Source: Panacibacter ginsenosidivorans
GTDB lineage: Bacteria; Bacteroidota; Bacteroidia; Chitinophagales; Chitinophagaceae
Assembly (NCBI RefSeq): GCF_007971225.1
Contig: NZ_CP042435.1
Coordinates: 1,116,001-1,180,000, forward strand
DNA length: 64,000 nt
Reading direction: 5' to 3'
Shown here: one piece after another, positions 8,312-17,515 of the stretch
Layout: the number at the start of each line of letters is the position of its first letter
How positions within the stretch are numbered: the first letter of the stretch is position 1
Notes under the pieces: model-generated
What the model was told of the DNA's origin: nothing
Seen by the model: only the letters and a program-made list of their open reading frames with translations
The model's database searches: none
Program-made: the position numbers and the translations under genes

Positions 8312-9085
8312 TTATCTCAGTAAAAGATCGTAATTGAATTTGAAGTGACGATATGCTTCACGCATAAGATGTATAAAAATATTATTGCTCTCTCTCCATA
8401 AATTTCTCTTCATAGTGCTCGGTTCTTCTGCAGAGTTTTTCTGGAAGAATAAACTTTTGTAATCTTCGTAGAACATGGCCTTGCCTTTATTTTTAAGAAA
8501 AGACATCATCATTCTGTATTCTGTTACATCACCTTTTACACCCTCCGGGTAACGGCCAAATTTTTCAAAAAAATTACTGCGCCTTAAATGCGGGTGATCG
8601 CTGTAATAATAAAATTTTTTATACCCCGGCAGCCACCATTTGAATTTCATTTCAGAAAATCCATCCCTGAAAGGCTTTAAATAAGGGAATTTAAAATACG
8701 CGTAAAACCGCACCAGGTCTATATCCTTCCTTTCATCCGCAATATCAAGTGCATGTTGAAAGTGTATAGCAAAATCTGCAGCAGGTTCAAAATCTTCCTG
8801 TACATAAAGTGTATATGCAGTTCGAATTGCATCCTGGCCTTTATTGATGTTATTACCAAGCCCTTTATTTACCGGTGTTGTTATTGAACGAAATTCAAAA
8901 TTATTATGCAACTGCGAAATATAATTGAGGTGTTCAGGTTTACTACCATCATCAGACACAACAATGTCGCCGAAAGAACACTCGATATTTTTAAACGATT
9001 GTAAAAGACGCTCAAGTGAACGGCTCCTGTTATAATGAGTTACCAATAATGTTACGTCCTTAAAATGATTCTTTTCTTTCATCAC
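8312..9085 (-). CDS. Glycosyltransferase family 2-like, tandem paralogue 1
   Basis: A 257-residue GT2-like protein, about two-thirds identical by eye to the next gene. Motifs are LLVTHYNRSRSLERLLQSF, IVVSDDGSKPEHL, NKGLGNNINKGQDA and YVQEDFEP; the last may be the metal-binding acidic site (QEDF in place of DxD). The middle part has conserved HPHLRRSNFFEKFGRYPEG. There is no membrane helix. Substrates are unknown. The pair with 9104-9895 is a recent tandem duplication with 18 bp between the genes. Confidence 0.75.
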   Translation of the reverse strand: MMKEKNHFKDVTLLVTHYNRSRSLERLLQSFKNIECSFGDIVVSDDGSKPEHLNYISQLHNNFEFRSITTPVNKGLGNNINKGQDAIRTAYTLYVQEDFEPAADFAIHFQHALDIADERKDIDLVRFYAYFKFPYLKPFRDGFSEMKFKWWLPGYKKFYYYSDHPHLRRSNFFEKFGRYPEGVKGDVTEYRMMMSFLKNKGKAMFYEDYKSLFFQKNSAEEPSTMKRNLWRESNNIFIHLMREAYRHFKFNYDLLLR

Positions 9086-9103
9086 GGATCTTTTGAGTAA
9101 AAA

Positions 9104-9895
9104 TTATTTCATAAAGGCAAGGTCGAATGTCCATTTAAGTAACTTGAATTTTAAATAAATAGCTCGTACAAATAAGATAAATGCATTGTTGCTGCTACGC
9201 CATTCACTCCTGTTCATCGTACTGGGTTCTGCCGAAGAATTTTTTTGATAAAATATTTGTGTATAATCTTTATAAAGCAGCCCTCTCCCTTTCTTTTTGA
9301 TAAATGAAACTGCCATGCGGTATTCTGTTTCATCACCTTTAACCCCTTCAGGATAACGTCCAAATTTTTGTAAAAAATTACTGCGCCTCAAATGGGGATG
9401 ATCACTGTACACGTAGAACTTAAGATGATTAAAGTACAAAGGCGAAGAATGAAAAACCATTTCCGTAAAACCATTTCTATAAGACCTCGCATACGGATAA
9501 TCAAAATATGCATAGAAACGAATGATATCAAGATCAGGCCTTTCCTGTATTATATCCAGTGAATTTTTAAAACATTGCGGAAATTCAGTTGAGGGCTCAA
9601 AATCTTCCTGTACATACAACGTATAAGGTAATGTCACTGCATCCTGGCCCTTATTGATGTTATTGCCAAGCCCTTTGTTAACCGGTGTAGTTACAAGAGT
9701 AAAATTGAACTGATTCTGCAGTTTTTCAATATAAGCAAGGTGCTCAGGTTTGCTGCCATCGTCAGAAACAATAATTTCTCCAAAACTGCATTGAATATTT
9801 TCGAAAGACTGAAGCAAACGTTCCAGTGAACGGCTTCGGTTGTAGTGAGTAATGAGTAAACTCACTTTGTGAAATTCACAAACCGGAAGTTCCAT
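9104..9895 (-). CDS. Glycosyltransferase family 2-like, tandem paralogue 2
   Basis: A 263-residue protein built like its downstream neighbour: LLITHYNRSRSLERLLQSF, IIVSDDGSKPEHL, KGLGNNINKGQDAV, YVQEDFEPS and HPHLRRSNFLQKFGRYPEG are shared. The central acceptor-side region (about 140-165) differs most, with an extra six to seven residues, as expected if the two enzymes add different linkages. It is the first gene of the pair, and its 5' side faces the flippase gene. Confidence 0.75.
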   Translation of the reverse strand: MELPVCEFHKVSLLITHYNRSRSLERLLQSFENIQCSFGEIIVSDDGSKPEHLAYIEKLQNQFNFTLVTTPVNKGLGNNINKGQDAVTLPYTLYVQEDFEPSTEFPQCFKNSLDIIQERPDLDIIRFYAYFDYPYARSYRNGFTEMVFHSSPLYFNHLKFYVYSDHPHLRRSNFLQKFGRYPEGVKGDETEYRMAVSFIKKKGRGLLYKDYTQIFYQKNSSAEPSTMNRSEWRSSNNAFILFVRAIYLKFKLLKWTFDLAFMK

Positions 9896-10078
9896 GTTCA
9901 GGCATTTTGGTTTTTACGTAAGATATTGTTACAAATAACGCTGAAACTATGAAGTTCTTGTTTTGCAGGCACAAATGATTTTATTTACTACACATAATTA
10001 TTAAATAGCCATTAAAGTTCTGCGTTGCTGTACAGATGTGCTTCGATAATCAGTTTTTATACAGGTACATCTTCGATA

Positions 10079-10107
10079 TTTGAAGATAATTGTGCGTAAG
10101 ATTTTTG
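10079..10107 (+). promoter_or_regulatory. Possible Bacteroidota-type promoter of the flippase gene
   Basis: TTTG at 10079-10082 and GATTTTTG at 10100-10107 are 17 bp apart, close to the TTTG/TAnnTTTG pattern of the primary Bacteroidota sigma factor (one mismatch in the -7 box). The predicted start would be about 14 bp before the ATG, a short leader. Confidence 0.3.
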
Positions 10108-10126
10108 TATACAGACCTGTTATAAT

Positions 10127-11473
10127 ATGTTATCTAATATCCGGGAAAAATTACAGAATAAACATTTTCTTTCACTGGCCGGCAACGGCATCATGTCCAT
10201 CCTCGGCATGATCACCATAGCGTTATTGTATCGGGTCCTATCACTTTCAGACATTGGTGTTTGGGTCTTCTTTCAGTCAACGGTTTTACTCGTAGACACG
10301 TTTCGTTCAGGTTTTCTCACAACAGCCTTTATAAAATTTTATGCTGGTTCCTCCAAAAAACGCAGTGCAGAAGTGGCAGGCTCAACCTGGTATATTGCTC
10401 TTTGTATCACGGGCATTCTTGTAGCAATAAATCTTCCTGCTTATTTCTTCTTACAAAAGATAGGCGACCCCGGTTTAGCTATGTTTTTTAAATGGTTTGG
10501 TATTACTTATATTTTTACATTACCTTCTTTTGTTGCAACATGCGTATTACAGGGACAGCAACGCTTTGACAGGTTACTATATATTCGTTTTATAAGCCAG
10601 GGCTCCTTCATTATACTGGTGATCATTCTTATGTTTATGCACCGGGTAAGTCTTCAATCAATTGCTTACGCTTATCTTGGATCCTCGTTGCTTACAAGTG
10701 CAGTAGCCATCATTACAGGCTGGTCACGCATCAACACATTTATAAAAAGAAGCACATCCTGCATCAAAGAAATTTTTCATTTTGGTAAATACAGTGTAGG
10801 TACTACGCTTAGCTCCAACCTTTTCAGAAGTTCAGATACATTCATTATTAATTTTATGTTGGGTGCACCGGCATTGGCTGTTTATAATATTGGCCAGCGT
10901 TTAATGGAAATTGTAGAAATTCCTTTAAGAAGTTTTGCAGCCACAGGTATGCCTGTTTTGTCTGCGGCATATAACAGCAACGACAGTAAAGAAGTAATTG
11001 CCGTACTAAAAAAATATGCAGGTATGCTTACAGTTGCATTAATACCTGCTTTTATCGGTGCTGTTTTATTTGCCAATATTGCAGTGGCGGTAATTGGTGG
11101 TGGACAATACGCAGGAACAGAAGCGGCTAATGTGTTGCGTATATTTATGACGTTTGCTTTGTTGTATCCTGCCGACAGGTTCTTTGCACTAACCATTGAT
11201 GTGATACATAAACCCAAAATAAATTTTTACAAAGTACTTATAATGCTTACGGGTAATATACTTGCAGATTTTGCGGGCATTTGGTTCTTCGGAAATATTT
11301 ATGGTGTTGCCCTCGCAACGGTTGTGCCCATTCTTATTGGTGTATTGATCGGCAATTGGGCTTTACAACAATATCAGCCATTTCAATTCTTTTCTATTTT
11401 TTCTACAGGCTATCAAGAAGTTCTTCATTTAGTCAAACAAGTATTACCCAAAAAAAGAAAAGCATTTAGCTGA
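10127..11473 (+). CDS. Polysaccharide flippase (Wzx/MATE-like)
   Basis: A 448-residue polytopic membrane protein with about 12-14 hydrophobic helices, of the oligosaccharide-flippase/MOP superfamily. Recognisable parts are an N-terminal GNGIMSILGMITIALLYRVL helix, then the FVATCVLQGQQRFDRLLYIR segment after helix 4, and SSNLFRSSDTFIINFMLG starting the second half. It should carry lipid-linked repeat units across the inner membrane. It is the only Wzx candidate in the window. It is transcribed alone and converges with an acyltransferase. Confidence 0.85.
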   Translation: MLSNIREKLQNKHFLSLAGNGIMSILGMITIALLYRVLSLSDIGVWVFFQSTVLLVDTFRSGFLTTAFIKFYAGSSKKRSAEVAGSTWYIALCITGILVAINLPAYFFLQKIGDPGLAMFFKWFGITYIFTLPSFVATCVLQGQQRFDRLLYIRFISQGSFIILVIILMFMHRVSLQSIAYAYLGSSLLTSAVAIITGWSRINTFIKRSTSCIKEIFHFGKYSVGTTLSSNLFRSSDTFIINFMLGAPALAVYNIGQRLMEIVEIPLRSFAATGMPVLSAAYNSNDSKEVIAVLKKYAGMLTVALIPAFIGAVLFANIAVAVIGGGQYAGTEAANVLRIFMTFALLYPADRFFALTIDVIHKPKINFYKVLIMLTGNILADFAGIWFFGNIYGVALATVVPILIGVLIGNWALQQYQPFQFFSIFSTGYQEVLHLVKQVLPKKRKAFS

Positions 11474-11547
11474 TCACTTCGCTTGCATGTTACATAACTA
11501 TAATTTTGACCGCTGTTATTTTATTACAGGTTTATGAATGTTGCATA

Positions 11548-11762
11548 TTTTATGTTACAGACTGCAGCATTCCATAGCATCGTTGGTTGTGTCACTCACT
11601 TGTACGTTCGGAACAGGATAGAACAGGTCTATACGTTCACAAAGTTTACAAGCTATTTACTTGTGAACGCTTAAACACGTGAACTGCTGCAACATTTCTT
11701 CAGTACAAGAGTGCGACGCAACGATGTTCAACAGCAGTACTAAAGCCTGGTTACAAATAAAA
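11548..11762. repeat. Dispersed element, inverted pair (B/A), long spacer
   Basis: Left core GTTGTGTCACTCACTTGTAC at 11586-11605, right core GTACAAGAGTGCGACGCAAC at 11703-11722, spacer 97 bp. It occupies most of the 311-bp convergent gap 11474-11784, in which I see nothing else. Confidence 0.85.
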
Positions 11763-11784
11763 TATTTACACCCTGATAAGAGAA

Positions 11785-12921
11785 TTATGCAGTAAGCACT
11801 TTATCAGAATAATTTGCGGTTGTGGCTTTTCTCCTGGCCAGTTTATTTTTCCATGAGAAACGCATTTCAATATTTGTATAGGTCCATTGGGAAACCTTGT
11901 AAATAATAAAGTAATTAACAATAAAAAGATAAGCATATGCCGATGGAGGGAAATGTAACAGGCGAATAAATATTATATTGAAAATACTCAGGATAAAAGC
12001 ATGTGTCATATAAATGGAATAGGAGTACTTGCCCATCTTTTTAAGAAACCCTGAACGTTTCAGCAGCCCTGAAATAAAGCCACGTTCAAAAGCAAAGATC
12101 AATACGGATGAGAAGAAAGCGATCTCGTAAATAAAACCTATATTTTTAAAAGTATCGCCCCGATAAATATAAATGCCTATGCTTACAATCAATAACAATT
12201 CTGAGATATGAAAAAACAGGTCGGGCAATGCATTGAGGTTGTTTCTCAAGAAATTAAAAAGATTCAAGCAAAGTACACCGGTGAAAAAACCTGCTAAACC
12301 GCGCAAAAATCCATAATTAAAGCTGTAATTAATTTTATAATTACCGTTAATGATAAACATGATTGCAATACTGGTAACAGCTATAAATGCAAAAAAATAG
12401 TTCCTGTTTTTAAGATTTTGCAGTTTGTATAACCCAAATAATAAACTGCCAAACATAAGATAACTGATCATTTCAGCACTGATAGACCAGCTTGGTATAT
12501 TCCAGCTTACATCAGTAACACCCGGTTGTTTTACAGAATTCATAAGCAGCAGTGATGATACGAATGTGTGCCAGCTATTATTTTCGTTATTAAGGTTATT
12601 GATCTGTATACGACCTTCAAATAAATGTTTGGATAATTCTATTACTACAAATACCAGCAGCATAATCAAATGCAGCGGGTATAACCTGCTTATTCTTTTT
12701 TTAAGAAAAATTTTTACTTGCCTGTAACTATTCATTTGCCTGTATGAATAAGCAATAACAAAACCACTTAGCACAAAAAAGAAATCAACAAACAGGTCTG
12801 AATTATAAATAAAGCTATTATTTAGTAGCGGTGTTGCAGAAAAGAAACTCATATGAAAGAATACGACCATAGCAGAAAATATTCCACGAAAAATATCCAG
12901 CACTTCAAAACGGTCTTTCAT
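11785..12921 (-). CDS. Acyltransferase family 3 (OafA/YrhL-like)
   Basis: A 378-residue integral membrane O-acyltransferase with about ten helices. The start MKDRFEVLDIFRGIFSAMVVFFH is typical, including the R-x10-H pattern with the putative catalytic His. FFFVLSGFVIAYSYR and RLYPLHLIMLL follow, the latter with the conserved Arg-Leu-Tyr-Pro. It most likely adds an acetyl or similar group to the exopolysaccharide or its lipid-linked precursor. It has no C-terminal SGNH domain. It is divergent from the GT14-like gene. Confidence 0.85.
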   Translation of the reverse strand: MKDRFEVLDIFRGIFSAMVVFFHMSFFSATPLLNNSFIYNSDLFVDFFFVLSGFVIAYSYRQMNSYRQVKIFLKKRISRLYPLHLIMLLVFVVIELSKHLFEGRIQINNLNNENNSWHTFVSSLLLMNSVKQPGVTDVSWNIPSWSISAEMISYLMFGSLLFGLYKLQNLKNRNYFFAFIAVTSIAIMFIINGNYKINYSFNYGFLRGLAGFFTGVLCLNLFNFLRNNLNALPDLFFHISELLLIVSIGIYIYRGDTFKNIGFIYEIAFFSSVLIFAFERGFISGLLKRSGFLKKMGKYSYSIYMTHAFILSIFNIIFIRLLHFPPSAYAYLFIVNYFIIYKVSQWTYTNIEMRFSWKNKLARRKATTANYSDKVLTA

Positions 12922-13063
12922 TGCAAATGGATTTTAAGATTTTTAATACATTGTTTAAACCACGATACATAAAACGTATTTAAAACATTATAAGTGTAGG
13001 GTAAGTAATTTTTAATGATGTCTGTATAATAAAATCTTCAATTTTGCTTTTACAATATCCTGT

Positions 13064-13915
13064 ATGAAAATCGCACATCTCATACTGGCACACAACCAGC
13101 CAGATCAGTTAACCCGACTTATAACCAGGCTTTCACATAAAGATGCTGATTGCTTTATACATATAGATGCAAAGACCAGCCTGGAAGCCTTTAAGAAAAT
13201 CAGCCAATTACAAAATGTTTTTATAATTGATAAGCGTGTAAAAATTACATGGGGCTCTTACAGTATTGTTCAGGCAACATTAAATGGACTAAGCAACATT
13301 ATTGCCAGCAACAAAAATTACGATTACATAAATTTACTGAGCGGTCAGGATTATCCATTAAAAGCAGCAGTAGAAATTCACCAGTTCCTTAGAGAACGAA
13401 AAGGCAAACTGTTCATGGAATATTATTCTATAGAACAGGAATGGAAAGAAGCTATTCCACGTATAAAAAAATATCATCTTACTGATTATAATATTCCGGG
13501 CAAACATAAGCTCGAACGGCTCATTAACACAATATTTCCTTCGAGAAAGATGCCGCAAAAATTAATCCCGGTAGGCCGTTCACAATGGTTTACTATTACA
13601 CTTGAATCAGCAAAATATATAATTTCTTACCTCAAAAAAAATCCTGATGTATCGCAGTTTTTCAGGCTTACATGGGCGCCTGATGAAATGATCTTTCAAA
13701 CTATTTTATATAGCTCTCCTTTTAACGCTGCCATGGTAAATAATAATCTTCGCTATATTGACTGGAGCGAAGGCAAAGCAAGTCCTAAAACATTTACTAT
13801 AAATGATCTTGAGACATTGCAAGGATCAGGAAAACTCTTTGCTCGAAAATTCAATGCAGATAATGATGAAAAAATTCTTACTGCATTGGATGAACTAACT
13901 ATGAGCATTGTATAG
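13064..13915 (+). CDS. GT14-like beta-1,6-N-acetylglucosaminyltransferase
   Basis: A 283-residue protein of the core-2/I-branching enzyme family. Signature parts are KIAHLILAHNQPDQL, CFIHIDAKTS, the KITWGSYSIVQATLNGL segment, INLLSGQDYPLK, and late WAPDEMIFQTIL. Bacterial members act on cell-surface polysaccharides, often as UDP-GlcNAc or UDP-xylose transferases without a membrane anchor. No signal peptide or helix is seen, so it should work in the cytosol on lipid-linked intermediates. The ATG at 13064 follows an A/T-rich leader. Confidence 0.8.
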   Translation: MKIAHLILAHNQPDQLTRLITRLSHKDADCFIHIDAKTSLEAFKKISQLQNVFIIDKRVKITWGSYSIVQATLNGLSNIIASNKNYDYINLLSGQDYPLKAAVEIHQFLRERKGKLFMEYYSIEQEWKEAIPRIKKYHLTDYNIPGKHKLERLINTIFPSRKMPQKLIPVGRSQWFTITLESAKYIISYLKKNPDVSQFFRLTWAPDEMIFQTILYSSPFNAAMVNNNLRYIDWSEGKASPKTFTINDLETLQGSGKLFARKFNADNDEKILTALDELTMSIV

Positions 13916-13931
13916 TTTGATATTTCTTTAT

Positions 13932-13983
13932 TTGTACCAAGCCATGAATCTCTATTTAACATCGTTGCGTCGCACACTTGTAC
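13932..13983 (-). repeat. Dispersed element, single arm (A core)
   Basis: The tail begins ACCAAGCCATGAATC, and GTTGCGTCGCACACTTGTAC closes the arm at 13964-13983. It follows the GT14-like stop codon. No partner arm; the convergent terminator lies 53 bp further on. Confidence 0.75.
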
Positions 13984-14035
13984 ACCTTATTATTCATTGA
14001 GCAGATGCAATCATTTTCTACAATGATCTTTTAAA

Positions 14036-14069
14036 TAAAAATACCCTTTCTTTTGAAAGGGTATTTTTA
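14036..14069. terminator. Bidirectional rho-independent terminator
   Basis: AAAAATACCCTTTC and GAAAGGGTATTTTT form a perfect stem around a TTTT loop, with A-rich and T-rich flanks that work on both strands. It is placed between two convergent genes and ends 19 bp from the LruC gene's stop codon. Confidence 0.9.
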
Positions 14070-14087
14070 CCAGCTTAAATTAACAGC

Positions 14088-16133
14088 TTACCTGCTATAA
14101 ATAAGATTATCATTTCGATTACCATTACTATTTATATACCAATTAGTTTTGTCTGTTCCTCCTGACTTTGCCCATTGCAGGAAATGCAAGTAAGCTTTCG
14201 AAATATTATTGGCTTCTGAAGGATAATCGAAAGTTTCAAGAATACTTATGGCCCAGGGCCAGTTATCAGCACTGAGATAATACTTACCTGAGGAAATACT
14301 TGTATTGTCATCCCCTGTACCATAAAGTTTCGGGTCAGCTTTATCCGTACCAGCATTCCCAGGCAAATGAATTTCATATCCCCTTCTCTGATTGCTTATA
14401 ACAAAAGGATTAAATGGTGCAGCTCCAAGATCGGCAGCAGAAAGCCCTGAGGCAAATTGAACATAAATATGTGCAGTATCACTGGTAAAAAAAGTAGTAC
14501 CCTTAGTAACATTTGCAAAACCACCCTGGGGAATCAAAGCACGTGTATCATCAAATGGAATGATCACTGCTTTTGTTTGACCAGCCTCCGTTCCATTTGA
14601 ATTTGTCTTAATATAATTCGCAATCAATTTTTGACCTGTTACAGAATTTATTTTACTATATGCAAATGGCAACTCTACACCAAAACCATTAACAAATGAA
14701 GCTCCGGTTGCACGTAATGCATAATCTCCAAGCATTTCGATTGTTTGGTTTTTTGCGTCATTGATGAATTTATAACGATAACTAACAACAAGGTCATTCA
14801 TATCATAATCCCCCGTTGAAGGCCACAGGTCTTCGAATGCAAGTGTACCCCATGTAGTTTCAGAAGGAAAATATTTTACATATGCCCGGGCCGGGTCTGT
14901 TGGAAAATCGTCGTATGTATCGGTAACACCATCTCCGTCTTTATCATTTGGTATTTCTATTGGCTTAACATTGCTGGTATTAATAGCATCTGAAACCGAT
15001 GGAGTGATATAATAAATAACATCATTAAAATCTTCATCACCGGAGCCATTATCTCTTTGCAGATCTTCAAAACTTTGCAGGAATACTTTATCCTGTGCAT
15101 CATATAGTAATACAGCATGTCTCTGGTATGCTGAACTTTCATTATTTAGCGCATCATTCGTATAAAACTTTGTAACATCTGTATTTACGCCTGAAACAAA
15201 GTCTGCCCATCCATTCTGAAATAAAACAAAACCGATAGATGTGCCTGCATTGAATGTTCCAAGTTTTATTTTATCTCCTGAGCGCATCGTACCGCCTGAA
15301 CCATATAAAGAGGCATTGGGCATAACTAATTTTACAGACTCTATATTGTTAGCTTTTTTAGGCGCACTTCCTGTGGAATAAGTGTAATAGCCAAGGGAAT
15401 TTAGATTACCAGCACCTTCATGAACAAGTGTAACATAGACATCCGTTGTCTTTGTGATATCAATATTGTTATAAGCATCTGAGGTAAGATAATCCGGATG
15501 ATAAGCTGGAACAGGCTTTGATTCAGGTAATGAAGTATTTATTATGCTTAAGAAGTCTGCTGAAATATTGTCGGATGTAGTAAGATATGCCGGCCTGCCA
15601 TAATAGTCATAAGATCCCATGTACGTATATTTTGTTCCGGTAACTCCATTATCCACACTTATAGCTGTAGGGCTTATCATTAGCATATCTCCTGCAGCAT
15701 TCTCATTTGGTACAACATCACCACTATAACCATCAGTACCCCCAATTATGCATTGAACACTATTCCCGGAAATAGGTGCTTTGGCGTTACGCAATAACCC
15801 TATATAAGCAGGATCGATCAACAATGTATCTATATAAGATGGCAAACTAACTGTAGCCTTAATTACTCCACTTGCGTCGCTCAGTGCAGTAAATACTGCA
15901 TTACCTCTTTTTGCATTACTAAGTGTATAAAAGTTTACTAACACGTTTTTCAAAGGTGCATTATCATTCGTTAGCAATTTAACCTCTAACGAGACCTCTT
16001 TTGAAGTAGAAAAATTGAAACCGTCAGGAGCAATAGGATCCTTTACTTCGGGGTTGTTTATGGATTCTGTACTTTTTTTACAAGATGTTATGATCACTGC
16101 AATCATTAAGATTGTTGCAATATACTTCTTCAT
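14088..16133 (-). CDS. LruC domain-containing lipoprotein with DUF4114
   Basis: A 681-residue exported lipoprotein. Residues 1-18 form a lipoprotein signal with lipobox ITSC (Cys18). About 45-110 looks like an Ig/carboxypeptidase-regulatory-like beta domain. About 245-380 ends in GDEDFNDVIYYI, the DUF4114 signature. DKDGDGVTDTYDDFPTDP (about 400) is a thrombospondin-type-3-like calcium loop, and TWGTLAFEDLWPSTGDYDMNDL starts the LruC domain, which runs to near the C terminus. Function is unknown; such proteins are widespread surface or periplasmic proteins of Bacteroidota and Leptospira. It has its own terminator and sits inside the exopolysaccharide region. Confidence 0.85.
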   Translation of the reverse strand: MKKYIATILMIAVIITSCKKSTESINNPEVKDPIAPDGFNFSTSKEVSLEVKLLTNDNAPLKNVLVNFYTLSNAKRGNAVFTALSDASGVIKATVSLPSYIDTLLIDPAYIGLLRNAKAPISGNSVQCIIGGTDGYSGDVVPNENAAGDMLMISPTAISVDNGVTGTKYTYMGSYDYYGRPAYLTTSDNISADFLSIINTSLPESKPVPAYHPDYLTSDAYNNIDITKTTDVYVTLVHEGAGNLNSLGYYTYSTGSAPKKANNIESVKLVMPNASLYGSGGTMRSGDKIKLGTFNAGTSIGFVLFQNGWADFVSGVNTDVTKFYTNDALNNESSAYQRHAVLLYDAQDKVFLQSFEDLQRDNGSGDEDFNDVIYYITPSVSDAINTSNVKPIEIPNDKDGDGVTDTYDDFPTDPARAYVKYFPSETTWGTLAFEDLWPSTGDYDMNDLVVSYRYKFINDAKNQTIEMLGDYALRATGASFVNGFGVELPFAYSKINSVTGQKLIANYIKTNSNGTEAGQTKAVIIPFDDTRALIPQGGFANVTKGTTFFTSDTAHIYVQFASGLSAADLGAAPFNPFVISNQRRGYEIHLPGNAGTDKADPKLYGTGDDNTSISSGKYYLSADNWPWAISILETFDYPSEANNISKAYLHFLQWAKSGGTDKTNWYINSNGNRNDNLIYSR

Positions 16134-16226
16134 CAGATTGGATTTTAAATTTAAAACAGGTTTAATTAAATATAACTATAAACAAAAATAAACAGCTCTT
16201 TAAACGACCATTACTAAATCTGCAGT

Positions 16227-16284
16227 TGAAGTGTGCGACGCAACAACTGTTTAATTAATGAACTTACGCCAGGCTCAAAATAAT
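16227..16284 (+). repeat. Dispersed element, single degenerate arm (A core)
   Basis: The core is reduced to GAAGTGTGCGACGCAAC (about 16228-16244) and the tail ends CCAGGCTCAAAATAA just before the stop codon of the GT4 gene. No partner arm was seen. Confidence 0.7.
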
Positions 16285-16285
16285 T

Positions 16286-17515
16286 TTAACGACTAACTTT
16301 ATTAACTGCTGCATAAATATCTTTAACGCTGTTCTCCCATGAATGCTCCGTTGCAAACAATTTTCTTTCGCTCACAAGTGTTGCTGAATTTTCTGCAAGC
16401 GCTTTTTCAATAAGCGTTATATATTCTTCTTTCGAATTGCCCAGATAAGTATGTGCTTCAAAAATAGACATAGCTTCCGTTCTTGTAGCCACAACAGGTT
16501 TACCCATTGCCAGGTATTCATCAATCTTTCTAGGGTAGTTACCAATAGTTACTGCATTAACCAGTTGCGGATTTAGGCAAACATCAAATGCGTTAATATA
16601 TGCAGGCAAGTCTGCAGGTTGTTTTGCTCCTAAAAAATGTATGTTTTTTATACTATGCAATTCACCTTTTTTAAATTGTTCATCTTCCGGGCCTACCAAT
16701 ACTATATTCCATGAAGGCCTGTGCTGTGCAATATGTTTGAGTATATCCAGATCAATCCTGATACTCTGCAATGCGCCAACATAGCCAATTACAGGAGATT
16801 TGAAGAGCTCAATATCAGCGGGCTTACGATGACTTTTATGTTCCAGAAATATATCCAGCTCACAACCCTGCCCCACATAAAAAGAATTGCTGTTATATTG
16901 TTTACAATAGTTCGTGAGGTAAGTTGAATTAGCAACACAACAGTCACTCTTTGCAATGATCTCGGGTTCCAGTTTAAGACCATGTGTTCTCCAGTAATCA
17001 ACGGCCAATAAAAAATCACGGGAATAATAAATACTTTTATCTGGTTGTAAATAATCTTTCAGGTAAAAGCTTCTGAAAATATCATTATCATTAAAGAGCA
17101 GAATATTACTAAAGCCAAGCTGCTTTACCGCTTTTTTAATAGAGGCAGCGAAAATTTTGTTATTATACCTGTTAAGGTTATTAAAGATCCCTTGGTTCTT
17201 TATCCAGTTGATCGATTCGATCATTTTATCGGGATAATAATTCCAAAGATTCCCCCCTATTTTTACAATCGCCTCTTCTTTTCTTTTTAAAACATTTATC
17301 CTTTTCTTTACCCTGGGATCACTTTTATGACGCATGAATGTAATTCTGTCAAGCGGAGAATTAACATACAACACACGGTTATGTTTGCTAAACTCCAAAG
17401 CTATGTTCTTACAATTACTGCCGATCTCTACATCCCACGGCTGTAGCCCAACAACAACAATGTCCCTGTTTGATATAAGATTATATTCCTCCATACACCG
17501 GTCCGTTTTTTTCAA
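16286..17515 (-). CDS. Glycosyltransferase family 4-like
   Basis: A 409-residue GT-B enzyme. The N-terminal half begins IVVVGLQPWDVEIGSNCKN. The C-terminal nucleotide-sugar half shows GYVGALQSIRIDLDIL, WNIVLVGPEDEQF, IHFLGAKQPADLPAYI, and the family motif region PRKIDEYLAMGKPVVAT. It is cytosolic. Two starts are possible: ATG 17515, or ATG 17494 giving MEEYNLISNRD. Both overlap the 3' end of the ligase gene (which stops at 17481), so the two are probably translationally coupled. The donor sugar is unknown. Confidence 0.85.
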   Translation of the reverse strand: MKKTDRCMEEYNLISNRDIVVVGLQPWDVEIGSNCKNIALEFSKHNRVLYVNSPLDRITFMRHKSDPRVKKRINVLKRKEEAIVKIGGNLWNYYPDKMIESINWIKNQGIFNNLNRYNNKIFAASIKKAVKQLGFSNILLFNDNDIFRSFYLKDYLQPDKSIYYSRDFLLAVDYWRTHGLKLEPEIIAKSDCCVANSTYLTNYCKQYNSNSFYVGQGCELDIFLEHKSHRKPADIELFKSPVIGYVGALQSIRIDLDILKHIAQHRPSWNIVLVGPEDEQFKKGELHSIKNIHFLGAKQPADLPAYINAFDVCLNPQLVNAVTIGNYPRKIDEYLAMGKPVVATRTEAMSIFEAHTYLGNSKEEYITLIEKALAENSATLVSERKLFATEHSWENSVKDIYAAVNKVSR

